Shown: piece by piece, positions 44,832 through 55,544 of the stretch | Layout of the letters: each line of letters opens with the position of its first letter | How positions within the stretch are numbered: the first letter of the stretch is position 1 | Assembly (NCBI RefSeq): GCF_024868665.1 | Contig: NC_079890.1 | Span: forward strand, 33,035,831 to 33,099,830 | Origin: Triplophysa rosa | Taxonomy: Eukaryota; Chordata; Actinopteri; Cypriniformes; Nemacheilidae | Direction of reading: 5' to 3' | DNA length: 64,000 nucleotides | Position numbers and translations under genes: made by a program | Notes under the pieces: generated by a model | Database searches by the model: none | What the model was told of the DNA's origin: nothing | Seen by the model: only the letters and a program-made list of their open reading frames with translations

Positions 44832-46512
44832 ATGGTATCAGCATATAGATACAACAAGTTCATTTACAGTAAGTAGAAGTAAAAAAAGGTTTCATTTTTA
44901 CAACATTTAAAACAATCCTAATAATTTGCTCGATAACAAAAATAAGGCAATGTGAAGATTATAAATAAGAGCAGTATTGCTTAGTTAACTTTTCTGTGAA
45001 ATAAAATTAAACCATTTGTATATATCCTACAGTATATTGCGTTAGAAAAACATAGACAGGTAATGTTATTAAACATATCATTAAAATACTATTTTAGGCA
45101 TAAAAAGTTTATATCATATACAGTAATATATCATGATGATACTACCACATGCAATGTAGATACATATACATTGCATGTTAACCTTACTGCTGACAAACAT
45201 GTGATGTGTTTAGAGTGGCTCAGTGGGTGTGTCTGAAGCCACAAGATTTGTGTTCAATTGTTCGCTTAAAATTAGTTAGTGTTAGTTACAAAGTTGCCTC
45301 ACGGAGCTACACTACTTCCATCAATCTTTCAAGGAGAAAATGGTTGGGTGAGTGAAAAACTAGCATACACGTGAATATATTTAAAACATTTTCTAATAGA
45401 AAACAAAATGACAAACAACACTTTATTTTAAATATTTACATTTTTAAGCAAGGGCGTAAATTATGACATAAAACTGGTCTGCAGAGCCTCATTGTCCTTT
45501 AAGTTTACTTGACTTATTTAAACTATGTAATATTTTATCAATACTTAAAATGGTTTTATTTAAAATAGTTATCTACGCTGTTCTTCATTGTTGTCACTCT
45601 CATTGCTACACTGTCTATTGCTGTCTACAGCAGGATCAGTTTCCTTAGTAATACACCAGAATATACAATAACCAACTCCGTATTAACTACTGTATGTTCA
45701 ACTCCATCTACAGTCTGGCTAAAAACTACTTTTTATATACATACATATTTATGCCTACATTGTTAAAGCTGCTGTATATGACTGAGTGCTTAATAGACCT
45801 CTATAACAGGGCAACCTTAATATAAATTATAACCTTAATAAAATGAACAACAAATGACATAATCATGTTTTATAAGCTTAATCACCTGCGACCCTGCCTC
45901 TGTTTCTCCACCTGGGGTGCATTCCAGAAAGCAGGGTTAATTTACCGTCAGCTAAACCTTGTACTCTGGGTTGATTAACCCAAACCTTGCTTACTCGGGA
46001 TATGTTGGTTCCAGTTACCCAGAGTTAACGCGCGCACACAGGAACAACATGAAGACATTGCCAATGGATCACAGTTTCACGAGTCACCATGGAAACGGTT
46101 AAGAAGCTTAAAGGTTTTGACCGTGAAACAACGTTATAAATTAGGGTTTTTTTGCTCAAAAGATTTAAATCTGCATCGATGTATAAAGTGCTAAGTTAAA
46201 AAAACATAAATATTGTGTAATTGAATTTATAAGTTTCTAAAACTATAAACGCTATTTAATATAAAGATAGTTTAGATATATGTAGGCTACTATATATATA
46301 TATATATATATATAACTATTTTTATAAGATATTTAAAATATATATTCTTCATGGCTAGATCAGAGGATCAGAAATACATTTTTAAGGAATACAGTCGGTT
46401 TTAAAAAAAAATTTATGTAAAAAACCTGTCCAGCACTGATAGGCATTTATATTACAACATATATATTCATATAGTTTGTATGTATTATGAATTCATCCAC
46501 AGAGCTGAATAT
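44832..46512. other. Upstream region of the first ADGRG gene
   Basis: No convincing coding exon is seen. A possible non-coding 5' exon ends near 45,345 (gagaaaatggttgg before gtgagtg). The acceptor AG before 46,503 implies that at least one upstream exon exists, because the paralogue has the same acceptor at the same place. A (TA)n run is at about 46,289-46,313. Confidence 0.35.
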
Positions 46513-46591
46513 ATGACACACTTCCTATATATGGCTTTGATCTTTGGTGCAGAACAAAAATCAACAACAACAAAACAAGAGAAGTTTACTG
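46513..46591 (+). CDS. ADGRG gene 1, exon 1: signal peptide
   Basis: It starts MTHFLYMALIFGAEQ, a short hydrophobic leader, and ends in phase 1 at a GTAAGT donor. The bases before the ATG (agctgaatat after ccacag) match those of the second receptor gene, which supports the start. Confidence 0.7.
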
Positions 46592-49500
46592 GTAAGTTCT
46601 TAAATAGATTATTAGATTAGATCCTTGTCATGAATATATTTCCTAAAAGGACCAAAAATGATCAATACTCTTATTTTAGAACGCAGTTCAATGACACAGT
46701 TACTGTGTGCTTATGTGGGATGTTATTTTGACACAACGTTATATTTTACATAAGCAACTACATCAAAGCCAAATCAGGTATATGATGGGAGAAGATCAAA
46801 TACTAATAAACAACATAACTGCAACCCAAAACCCAATTGCCTCTCCATCACGGAAAAGATCGAATGGTTAAATGACCCCAAGAATCCAGAACATTCCAAA
46901 AACAAGACACATTTGAAAGATCGCAACAGGTAAGTGGCAACTGTTTTTAAAAATCTAAAAATGCATGATCATGGTGTTGACTTGATTTTACCACTGTTAA
47001 TATCATCATTATGCAGAGAGGAGACAGAATTTATAATTGACATTATCAACATAACCTCTACTAATGAAACTAAGATCTGGATACTTCAGAATCTTGACAT
47101 AGCTGTGGTTAAAATAGACGTAAACACGACAGATGATCTTATACAAATCAACGCTTCAATGGTACGTATCTTCTCTCACCATTACAGTACACCAGTGGTT
47201 CTCAACCTTTTCATGGCCACGCCCCCCGTAAACCCATTTAAAGAAATGGCGCCTCCCCCCGCCCCATACTGTACATTGAGGATAGATAAATGTGTGAAAT
47301 ATGTTAGTTATAGTTTATATATATATATATATATATAAGCTATATATAAAGCTGTATATGACAGATTGAAGAGATCAGATTATAAATGTAACAACCCGCT
47401 AATAAAAGAAACCATCACAGAAATTAATGGTTTCCATTAAAATGCCATTGTGAACCATTAGATTTTTGCATTAAAACCATTACAAAATTGTAGTGTTTTG
47501 GGAATTATTCCAAAAGGATTAATCTGACAGCTCACGAGAACGGTGCTCGTTTCATTGATTTTAACACGAGCGAGAGTTTATTCGCAGTTTATAATACAGA
47601 TGCGGTTTACAGTATTCATTTGCGTGTCGAAAATAGAGCTTCACATCTTTAATAACGGTCAACAGCTTTAAACAGTGGTACAAGTGCTGAAATTAGGGAT
47701 GTGCACATCGATGCTGCAGTATCGATACATCGATATTCAAAAGCTGCTATTTAGGTATCGATATTTTCTGAAAAGTATCGATTATCTTGTTAATTACATT
47801 AATAGTTTCAGCATAAGTAAATGTTGTTAGCTCTGCGCATGCCGATCAGTGACGCTATGTTATGAAAGTAGCTCTCGCGGCAGTTTGACGTCTCACACGG
47901 ATCGGTCTCCCGCTGCGCAGCGCGAGCGACGTGGTCACGTGATATTCAGGCACGTACACATACACAACACGCATGCATTGCACACTTCCGCATCAAACAG
48001 AGGAGATGTTGACATGTTGCTTTTCTTAAACTCCAATCTACAATTGAAACATTAGGAATTCTTAATCAGCAATTGAAGTGAAACACAAATGAAAGTTTGC
48101 ACAGTTTATGTCGTTTGTAATTTTGTTAATTGTATTAAGATTTTTGCTAGTTAATCAATATATATATATTTTTAAATACTGTATGTAATAGTACAAAAAG
48201 AATGTTAAAGCCTAAGAAAAATGGCCTGTTTAAAAATAAGAAGACAGTGAAAATATGCACATTTTTTGTTCATTTTATTAAGATCTATGTTATTTAATCA
48301 ATATTTTTGTAAGAAGGTTGTTTCAACACTTTATTTATTGTTTAAATGGCTTTTTTAATAAATTTGTTATTAGTAGCCAGTACAAGTATGTCATTTTTTT
48401 TTTTATTATTGTAATTAGATTTTTATTTTATAAAAGCATCAGTATCGGTAACATTTCAAGAAAAAGTATCGGTATCGTATCGAATCAAAAAAATGTGGTA
48501 TCGCCCATCCCTAGCAGAAATATATGAAAAGGCACTTTATTTACACGCCACTCCCTTCACGTGCACTCTGAACTCATCGGGAGAGAGAGAGACTTGCGCT
48601 TATTCTGAAATTACAGTCTGAAATACAAACATACTTATATGATCTACCTATTTCTTAAGATGATGTACTGTAGAGGTAATTGCTGCTGCTTTCTGAGTGG
48701 ACGTTTGCCTACTTTGTAGATATTATGCTTTTGTGCGCAGCCTAAAATTGCACTGCGCAGGACCTACGTATACAATGAGTCTGCGCGGCCGGGAGCAGCT
48801 TCAGACAGAACATCAATTTGCAACCGCGTTCCTCCGTACATTCGCGTTCGAGTTCCAAAGGTTGGGGTTTCGGGGAACCGTCGAGCCCCAACTGCAGTAC
48901 CTCTGCGCCCCCTCTGGTTGAGAACCACTGCAGTACATAATCCAAATTGTCATTCAACTTTATTTTCTTCAAAAAAAAGTTTAGTGACTTCCTGTAACTT
49001 GATGTCATGTCATTTAATGTCATGTTCATTTTCTTTCATTCAAGCTATTTAATGATACGCAAGCAGCACAGATATGGATCCCGGTGGAGACTTTCCAAAA
49101 CTTCTCAGAGGAAGAGCACAAAGTTGGTGTAGTTTCTTACGACTCTGGCGACCAATTTACCGTGAGCAATTTTTTCTTTTATTAGACTGTTAAATGTGTT
49201 TGCCATTGGTGTAAAAATACAATCATTAAAATTACACTCTTATAAAATCATTTAAATCTAAACGATTTACCAGTGAATTCATGAGATTTTTTTACTGTCA
49301 TTTTAATAGCTTGAACTGGAAAATGCAGTTATTGTATCTAAAGTCACACGGATTGAAGTTCCTGGACATGACATTGTGAATTTGACCGATCCACTTAGAA
49401 TACATTTCCCGGTCAATATGACAACTGTAAGTAACATCTGATAGTACTTTTCAGATATCTATATGCTTATTCATTCTGTTTTTTGTTTGTTTGTTTTCGA

Positions 49501-51837
49501 TATTTTTTAGAACAACGGCAACAATTATTCATGTCAGTTCTTTGACGATAAAGGTATGGATGCTAAAGAAACTGTGTCTTTGTGGAACAAAACAATCGTG
49601 AAGTCTTTTTCTGTATGGCATTGACATTAATACATATGGATTTTTATTTCATTACTTCATTTCTTTTATTTCGTTTCATTTTACCTACAAGATACTATCT
49701 GGAGAGATCATGGCTGTTCCACCAGAAACATCAGAGATTATGTTGTGGAGTGCTCATGTAACCACATGACTGCATTTGCTGTGCTTCTGGTGAGAACCTA
49801 CAAAAGCTTTCTATCCAATTCATTAATAAATGAGTGAAGGTAGCTGCTGGAAATATTCAGTGATGTACTCCACCCCCATAAACACTCCCTTTGTGCTTCA
49901 TTCACTTTGAACAGGTTGAGTTGAAGAACACAGATGAAGAGCACTGGACAATCCTGTCGTACATCAGCTACATAGGCTGCGGTCTATCTGCTGTATTTTC
50001 TGGTTGCTCCATATTGACCTTTATTATCAACAGGTGCAGTTTCTTACATTTTTAAACTAATGCGTATCATCTGCGATCTCTGAATTACATTATTCCTTAT
50101 GAAATTATTTATTTAGTATAGTAATAATTAATATTGCACACTGTACAAACATTGTATTATTATTTTTTACATTAGTGACTTAAAAAATGTGTAATGTGAC
50201 TTTCGGACCCCATTGTGTCAAACAAATAGTCCTAATAGATGATGTGTGTTTTACAGTAATGGCAGGAAAGTAGTGTCCAGGAGCATCCATGTGTCTCTGA
50301 GTGCCGCGCTGTTTCTCCTCAACATCACTTTTATGCTCAGCGAGTGGGCTGCCACAATAAATCAAGACGGAGTGTGTGTGTTTGTCGCTGTGGCGATACA
50401 CTACAGTCTGCTGTGCTGTTTCACCTGGATGGCCATTGAAGCTTTGCACCTCTACCTTCTTCTGGTCAGAGTGTTTAACATTTACATCCAGCACTACATG
50501 GCCAAGCTCTCTCTGATTGGATGGGGTGAGAAATACATCCAAACATGAAACCTGCAGAAACGGTTACAGTAGAGAAAGTTATGATAAAGAGAATTGTGCG
50601 AAAGATTTTTGAAATGCGACTCGTTCTGTGATCTTGCCCTTTTGACAGGAGTCCCAGCTATTCTAATTGGAGGTTTACTTACAGTTAGCAGTCACCCTTT
50701 GTATGGTACTAAAAAAATCACATTATCAGATGCCAATAAAACAAACGAAATGTAAGTCCAAACATTATAATACTGCTCTAGATGAAAATGTGCATTATGT
50801 TGCAAATGCTTTAAAGTGATTTAAAAACATAATTTACTCTCACTCCTGTTATTTTAAACTTGTATGACTTTCTTTCTTCTGCAGAACACAAAAGAAGATA
50901 TTTTGAAGAAAGTTGGTCACCGAACAATGGTGGCACACATTCACTTATATTGTATAGACACAAAACCAATGCAAGTCAATAGGTACCTTCGTGGTTCGGT
51001 TACCAACATTCTTCAAAATATCTTCTTTTGTGTTCTGCAGTAGAAAGCCATGCAGGTTTAAAATGACAAAAGTGATGACAGAATTTTCGTTTTTTGGGGG
51101 GTGAACAGCCTATAGCAGAGACACAGTGGAAAATGGTTCACTTGTATGTTTACCTGCCTATTAGGTCATATTTTTCAATGTAAAATGCATTGAGATTTAC
51201 TTTGCAAAAAGCACACAGAGCTGTTTTCTTTCACTCCTCATTTAACATTAAGTGCCCCACATCTCTGTAATTATTAAAATTAATATCAATGTTTATTTCG
51301 TCATTTCAGTTGCTGGACAACAGAGGCTCCCATCCCATATGCGGTGAACATTTCCTACTTTGCCTTCATATTCCTGTTCAACACCGGAATCCTGATCACA
51401 GTTTCCTTAAAGATCTTCATGCTTCGTAAAGCTGACAAAAATAGCAAAACGGTGAATGTCTGCAAGAATGTCAGCACAGTTCTGGGCTTAATGTGTCTGT
51501 TGGGTATCACATGGGGTTTGGTGTTTTTCACGTCTGGATATACAAACTACCCCATTCTCTACCTGTTCTGCATCTTGAACTCGATGCAAGGTAGGGTTAC
51601 CCTGAAAAATATGTTCGGTTTCAAGCTATGTATTAAATCAGTTTGTGTATTCAATTAAACCTTGACATTTTTAGCACATTCATAGTTAGAATGAAAATTT
51701 TAATATTGCTGTTTCTCTTGGCAGGGTTTTACATCTTTCTGTGGATGTGTCTGACAGCAAGGCCTGAAAAACAGCAAGCAGATCAAAAATCTACATTCAC
51801 TGTGGACACCACTGACAATTATAAGCAGAATTCCTGA
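46513..51837 (+). CDS. Adhesion G protein-coupled receptor, ADGRG (group VIII) type, complete
   Basis: Coding exons are 46513-46591, 46755-46929, 47017-47161, 49045-49161, 49310-49426, 49511-49553, 49692-49789, 49915-50033, 50257-50525, 50649-50751, 51310-51590 and 51725-51837. They total 1659 nt, exactly 553 codons with the stop, with all phases matching. The protein is a cell-surface receptor with a short N-terminal region rich in N-glycosylation motifs and a GAIN-type region. Its GPS reads CSCNHMTAFAVLL (cleavage expected between M251 and T252, exposing the tethered agonist). Seven membrane segments follow (about 263-515) and the tail is about 30 residues. LCCFTWMAIEALHLYLLLVR and LGLMCLLGITWGLVFF are typical of the ADGRG1/3/5 group. 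Linkage to mmp15 supports this. The exact orthologue (ADGRG1, 3 or 5) is not resolved. At 552 residues it is short but complete. Confidence 0.9.
46755..46929 (+). CDS. ADGRG gene 1, exon 2: N-terminal ectodomain
   Basis: This 175-nt exon enters in phase 1 and leaves in phase 2. It encodes HNCNPKPNCLSITEKIEWLN. The only acceptor that keeps the frame open is the ATAAG before 46,755. The third exon of the paralogue is also 175 nt with the same phases. Confidence 0.75.
47017..47161 (+). CDS. ADGRG gene 1, exon 3: GAIN region start
   Basis: It encodes EFIIDIINITSTNETKIWIL and VVKIDVNTTDDLIQINASM with several NxT/S sites. It parallels paralogue exon 4, which has VVKMDLNTTNQS at the same spot. Confidence 0.88.
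47193..48930. mobile_element. hAT element, 1738 bp, in ADGRG intron 3
   Basis: CAGTGGTTCTCAACC at the left is mirrored by GGTTGAGAACCACTG at the right. The flanks are CAGTACAC (47,185-47,192) and CAGTACAT (48,931-48,938), an 8-bp duplication with one mismatch. It starts only about 31 bp after the exon 3 splice donor. It carries the nested element below and a (TA)n run near 47,317-47,337. Confidence 0.88.
47694..48513. mobile_element. Nested hAT element, 820 bp
   Basis: TAGGGATGTGCACATCGAT at the left is mirrored by GTATCGCCCATCCCTA at the right. The flanks are GCTGAAAT and GCAGAAAT (one mismatch). Repeated ATCGAT-type motifs mark both subterminal regions. It sits inside the 1738-bp element. 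Confidence 0.85.
49045..49161 (+). CDS. ADGRG gene 1, exon 4: GAIN region
   Basis: This is 39 codons in phase 0-0, including AAQIWIPVETFQNFSEEEHK and VGVVSYDSGDQFT. It is an in-frame exon typical of the group VIII receptor ectodomain. Confidence 0.9.
49310..49426 (+). CDS. ADGRG gene 1, exon 5: GAIN region
   Basis: This is 39 codons in phase 0-0, including VSKVTRIEVPGHDIVNLTDP and LRIHFPVNMTT, the segment just before the GPS subdomain. Confidence 0.9.
49511..49553 (+). CDS. ADGRG gene 1, exon 6: first GPS cysteine
   Basis: A 43-nt micro-exon encoding NNGNNYSCQFFDDK, which supplies the first Cys of the GPS. It is flanked by ttttttag and gtatgg. Confidence 0.88.
49692..49789 (+). CDS. ADGRG gene 1, exon 7: GPS cleavage site
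   Basis: It encodes IWRDHGCSTRN and VVECSCNHMTAFAVLL. HMT replaces the usual HLT at the autoproteolysis site, a conservative change still expected to allow cleavage. Confidence 0.92.
49915..50033 (+). CDS. ADGRG gene 1, exon 8: TM1
   Basis: It encodes WTILSYISYIGCGLSAVFSG and CSILTFIIN, the first membrane helix. It enters in phase 0 and leaves in phase 2. Confidence 0.92.
50257..50525 (+). CDS. ADGRG gene 1, exon 9: TM2-TM4 start
   Basis: This 269-nt exon encodes IHVSLSAALFLLNITFMLSE, then VFVAVAIHYSLLCCFTWMAI and EALHLYLLLVRVFN, the conserved TM2-TM3 core of adhesion receptors. Confidence 0.93.
50649..50751 (+). CDS. ADGRG gene 1, exon 10: TM4 and extracellular loop 2
   Basis: It encodes GVPAILIGGLLTVSSHPLYG, then a short loop with an NKT glycosylation motif. 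It enters in phase 1 and leaves in phase 2. Confidence 0.9.
50830..51115. mobile_element. Type A-like MITE in ADGRG intron 10
   Basis: Inverse copies of cttctgcagaacacaaaagaag and the right end motif gacagaattttcg...gggtgaac are present. Both termini are eroded. Confidence 0.6.
51310..51590 (+). CDS. ADGRG gene 1, exon 11: TM5-TM7 start
   Basis: It encodes CWTTEAPIPYAVNISYFAFI, then VSTVLGLMCLLGITWGLVFF and YLFCILNSMQG. The Cys at its start is the likely extracellular loop 2 disulfide partner. It enters in phase 2 and leaves in phase 1. Confidence 0.93.
51725..51837 (+). CDS. ADGRG gene 1, exon 12: end of TM7, tail and stop
   Basis: It encodes FYIFLWMCLTARPEKQQADQ and a short polar tail ending QNS with stop TGA at 51,835-51,837. 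The tail is short for this receptor group. Confidence 0.9.
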
Positions 51838-52440
51838 AACCTAAAACCACTTTTCACAACAACAGGGTTTTTTTGATAAATCGATCTTAAAATAGGTCAA
51901 GGCATTTCACTATAGTTTCACTATTTACCCTACAGTTTAAGTTGCTAAATGAAATATTAAAGGGCTTTGTCAGAGCCTGTGGCCATGTGGAAGGTGCTTG
52001 TGGACAGTGCTCTAGACAGGTCGCTGTCCTCTGTAGAGAATTTAGCATAAGCCAAATGGTCGGAGTCATTGAAAGAAGAGCCATCAACCCCCTTCACTCC
52101 CCTTTCTCCTGGTTTCTTGATACCATCATCAAAAGACCAGAGTCAAAAACCTCTCACTGAGAGTTTTGATAACCTTTCGTTTCTCTGTTGGATATTTTAC
52201 GACTCCTAAGCTTCAAAGCAGAGGGGAGAAGTCTCTCTGTCTAATCTGAAACTTGGCTAACCAGAGAAACTTCTCTGACAAATAGGAACTTGTGTGATTC
52301 AACTGTCCTTTTCTATAAATATATCTAAATCTAAATATCTATGTTATATGTTGTCGCTCTTGCCATTTTTAAATAATCTGTAATTGTTAAATAGGCAAGT
52401 TAATTTCGGCTTTGTTTGTATTCGTACCTCCGAATAAATC
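51838..52440 (+). other. Putative 3' UTR of ADGRG gene 1
   Basis: It is non-coding sequence ending at a canonical AATAAA near 52,433. No repeat family is recognised in it. Confidence 0.55.
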
Positions 52441-52979
52441 ATGACTTGATGCAATTCAAACCTTAGCATATTTGATATATAAATGTTTGTCTTTACAATT
52501 CCTCCTTGTTTACATATATTGTGTGACCATAGAACATTCTCTTTTTCATTATGTTATCATTTGGAATGGTATTTTGTAAAGTTGCCAGGAGGTCATAAAG
52601 ATGCAAATTAGCTGTTAAGTGGACAAAGAACCTCTTCCCTGCTCAACTCTGATTGGTCGATTCAAACTCAGGTGGGCATGCCCTTGTTTCGTGGCGTCTC
52701 TTCGGAGACTGCCCTGAATCCCCCACCCCCACTGGGGAAGAAGAAGGAACAATGGACTCTGCTGCCACGTGGCTAGGCCATGCGGCCGATCACGAGGCCC
52801 ACAACTTTCTGCAGGACTGCCTTCTGAAACCTTTTGAACAATTCCATCTCTACATGTGCATACGGGTATCGGTCCAGCACAGAGCTTGCAAGTCCGTTTC
52901 TATTTATAGAATAGCTGCGTTAAGTCTGTGCCTCTTTGTTAAAGATGATTTTTATTGGTGTTCAGAAATCGCTGCCATG

Positions 52980-53020
<41 letters not shown>
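52980..53020. repeat. (CT)n microsatellite
   Basis: An almost pure CT run of about 40 bp. The apparent serine/leucine ORFs crossing it are artefacts. Confidence 0.9.
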
Positions 53021-53022
<2 letters not shown>

Positions 53023-53712
53023 CTCGCTTCCTAGCGCATTTGTGTTTCATGTATTTGTTTGTTTTATGCGATCGTCATTGTTTTGTTTACCATGTAGAGT
53101 AGAGTTTAATAAACAACCGTATATATACATTTGTGATGGGTTTTCTGTATTCAAGCTCACAAGCTTGGTCCCTTCTACTGTTTCGATTCGCTAACTTTGC
53201 TCTAAATCCTGTTTGGTAAAGTCACGTTACTTATGGCCATGAGATAATGTAAAGTATATATCATTGAGGCATTTGCTGGACGAATGCATACAAGTATTGT
53301 TATGCTTTATATTAGTAATCAGAGACCGTAAAATATGTATATTTGATCACGATTATTATACGTATTTTCCTTTGAGCTAAACTAATTCCTTGACTGAAAT
53401 TGATGTTTTAAATAACTCATTTCATGGATGTGATCTTGAAAGATCTGGTGGAGAACCATATTTGGTGAGCTTTGCTCATCAATATAATAACGTTAGCTAA
53501 AACCCCTACACCTCTTAAAAAATAAAGGTGCACTTTTAAACTTTGACGCAAAAAATTGTAAATATACTGTTATTTCTATTTATATAAATTCAGTTTTGTT
53601 TATATTTATAATGTTGATTTAATAACATGGCATTCACAAGCTTTCGATGAGCCTATTAACAATATAATTAGCAGTGCTAAAAATAAAGTATCTTATTATA
53701 TGACTTCTTGTT

Positions 53713-54124
53713 TGTCACGGACCCGCCAACCACATCTCCCTCAGACACCAGATTTCCAGTTTCATGCACCCGTTCCAATTCACCTGAATTCTAATGAACG
53801 ACACCTGTTCCCCATCAGCCTACACACATAAGTATCTCACTTTCAGGCTCACAGTCATCCGTTCTCAATGTTGCTTGCCTCACCTTATGGGACACGTGCT
53901 TAGTGGACTCTAGGGATTTCCGCTTGGATTCCTTTCTGGAATTCATCTTCCACCACTTGTTCTACAGAGACCAACTATCCACAGTTAAGACTCTCAGCTT
54001 TTGCCTGTTTTTTTGGGCGAAGGTTCTCCTAAGTTTCGGCACTTCTAAAACTTACTTGTGAAGTTCCTAATAAAGATTTGTTTTGTGATGTTACCTGCTC
54101 TCGTCCCTCCTTGAGTGCGTGACA
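53713..54124 (+). mobile_element. Solo LTR, 412 bp
   Basis: It begins TGTCACGGACCCGCC and ends GAGTGCGTGACA, with exact TTGTT duplications (53,708-53,712 and 54,125-54,129). An AATAAAG lies near the end, as expected for an LTR polyadenylation signal. No internal region is present, so the element was probably lost by LTR-LTR recombination. Confidence 0.88.
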
Positions 54125-54265
54125 TTGTTAAAGTACATTTACATGAATGTCTGTTGTTTACTTTCAAATTTTGACATAATATAGCACTGAAAAAATAATA
54201 AATTTGATTTATTTATAAAGAGACTACTGTTACTCTGTTTTTATTAGGCCTACAGTCAATTTAAA

Positions 54266-54420
54266 GTCCTTTCCTGTAGCTCAGTGGTTAGAGCAGGGCG
54301 CTAGCAACGCCAAGGTCGTGGGTTCGATCCCAGGGATTGCACATACTTCGAATGAATGTATAGTATAATGCAATGTAAGTCGCTTTGGATAAAAGCATCT
54401 GCCAAATGCGAAATGTAAAG
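54266..54420 (+). repeat. tRNA-derived SINE
   Basis: The A box TAGCTCAGTGGTTAGAGC and B box GGTCGTGGGTTCGATCCC are followed by a tail with AAGTCGCTTTGGATAAAAGC and CTGCCAAATGCGAAATG, a head-plus-tail structure common in cyprinid SINEs. It is not a functional tRNA gene. Confidence 0.85.
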
Positions 54421-55544
54421 TAGGCCTATTTGAATAGGGAATTTGTTAATTTTCTGGAAATGTTGACTCATTGCTTCCTGCTGTTACATGATGTTATGTT
54501 CAACAGTAAACCGCAGTAAACAAAACCGTACACGTAGGAATAAAGCAGTAAGAAGTGAAACTGATGACTTTACAAGACTGATTTCCCTGTGTTTCAACAA
54601 GATCTGCGCGATGACAAAAGAACCTGACCCATTTATTTGAGGAATAAATAAAAAAGTAAAAAAAATATTCTCATGTTTTAAAAACAACAAGCTGCTTAAT
54701 AGGTTGTAGGAACCATATATTTTTTAAACGCTAGTTATCCATCCACTGACCTGAATATAGGATGGCCAGTGCTCTCGACTGCTGCTGTGCTGTGCTCCGC
54801 TCCATCCCTGTATAATGGGAATACACATAGGCATTAAAAAACTTATTTGTGCCATCAAACTTTGTGAAAATATTGACTGCACCAATGTCATGTTGATGCT
54901 TTTCCCAGATGTTGACTATACATCTAAGGGCAATTTATTGCCTCAAAATCTCAGATCATTTCAGGATTTTTAGTAAAAAAGGGATTTATTTCTTTTAAAA
55001 TGGTGTTTAAAGGAGCTACAGACTTTCATAAAGGAGTGGCCGGGTAGATAGCGATGGGAGAAACGAAGCTTTTCGAAGTTTTTATTCAACTTAACTGGAT
55101 GCTTCCGCACCACGTGCTGGTGAGACCTGCTGATAAAACGTTGTAAAAGCAGTCCAACTGTGATGATACATTATACAAAACAATTGCAGATTTCTTAAGT
55201 GTATTTTTTTTAAAATAAATGATACATCTTTCAATACCATTCAATATAAGTGTTTCTATTCTGAGTTTTTTTGTAAGGCTAATCATTACCGCACAATTAG
55301 CTATTACTTATAAAAATGAGTGCCATTAAATATGTCTATATTGATTTTCAAAATGTAGTTAGTGCTATGGAATAGTTTATTTTGTTCTAATTTTAGGTCC
55401 TTATGCGATTTATAAGAACGCAACAAGATTTTTAAACATTTAGAGGCCTATATGCGTTAAAGGGAGGTATGACGGAGAATGAAACAGAAATGCCATTTCG
55501 AAATTTATTTCTAGTGTTTCAGCATTTATTGATTTCTCCTTTTG

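Noticed and set aside
45190..45260. A tRNA-like stretch (gtggctcagtggg...gttcaattg)
   Set aside because: The A-box-like part is weak and the B box is incomplete, with no SINE tail seen.
45567..45765. A 65-codon frame with a hydrophobic start upstream of ADGRG gene 1
   Set aside because: There is no in-frame start codon (a stop directly precedes it) and the phase does not join the candidate exon at 45,345. Likely chance.
52653..53102. A 149-codon plus-strand frame
   Set aside because: It crosses the CT microsatellite and has no homology that I recognise.
54266..54345. A tRNA gene
   Set aside because: The A and B boxes are good, but the sequence continues into a SINE tail and lacks a matching acceptor stem.
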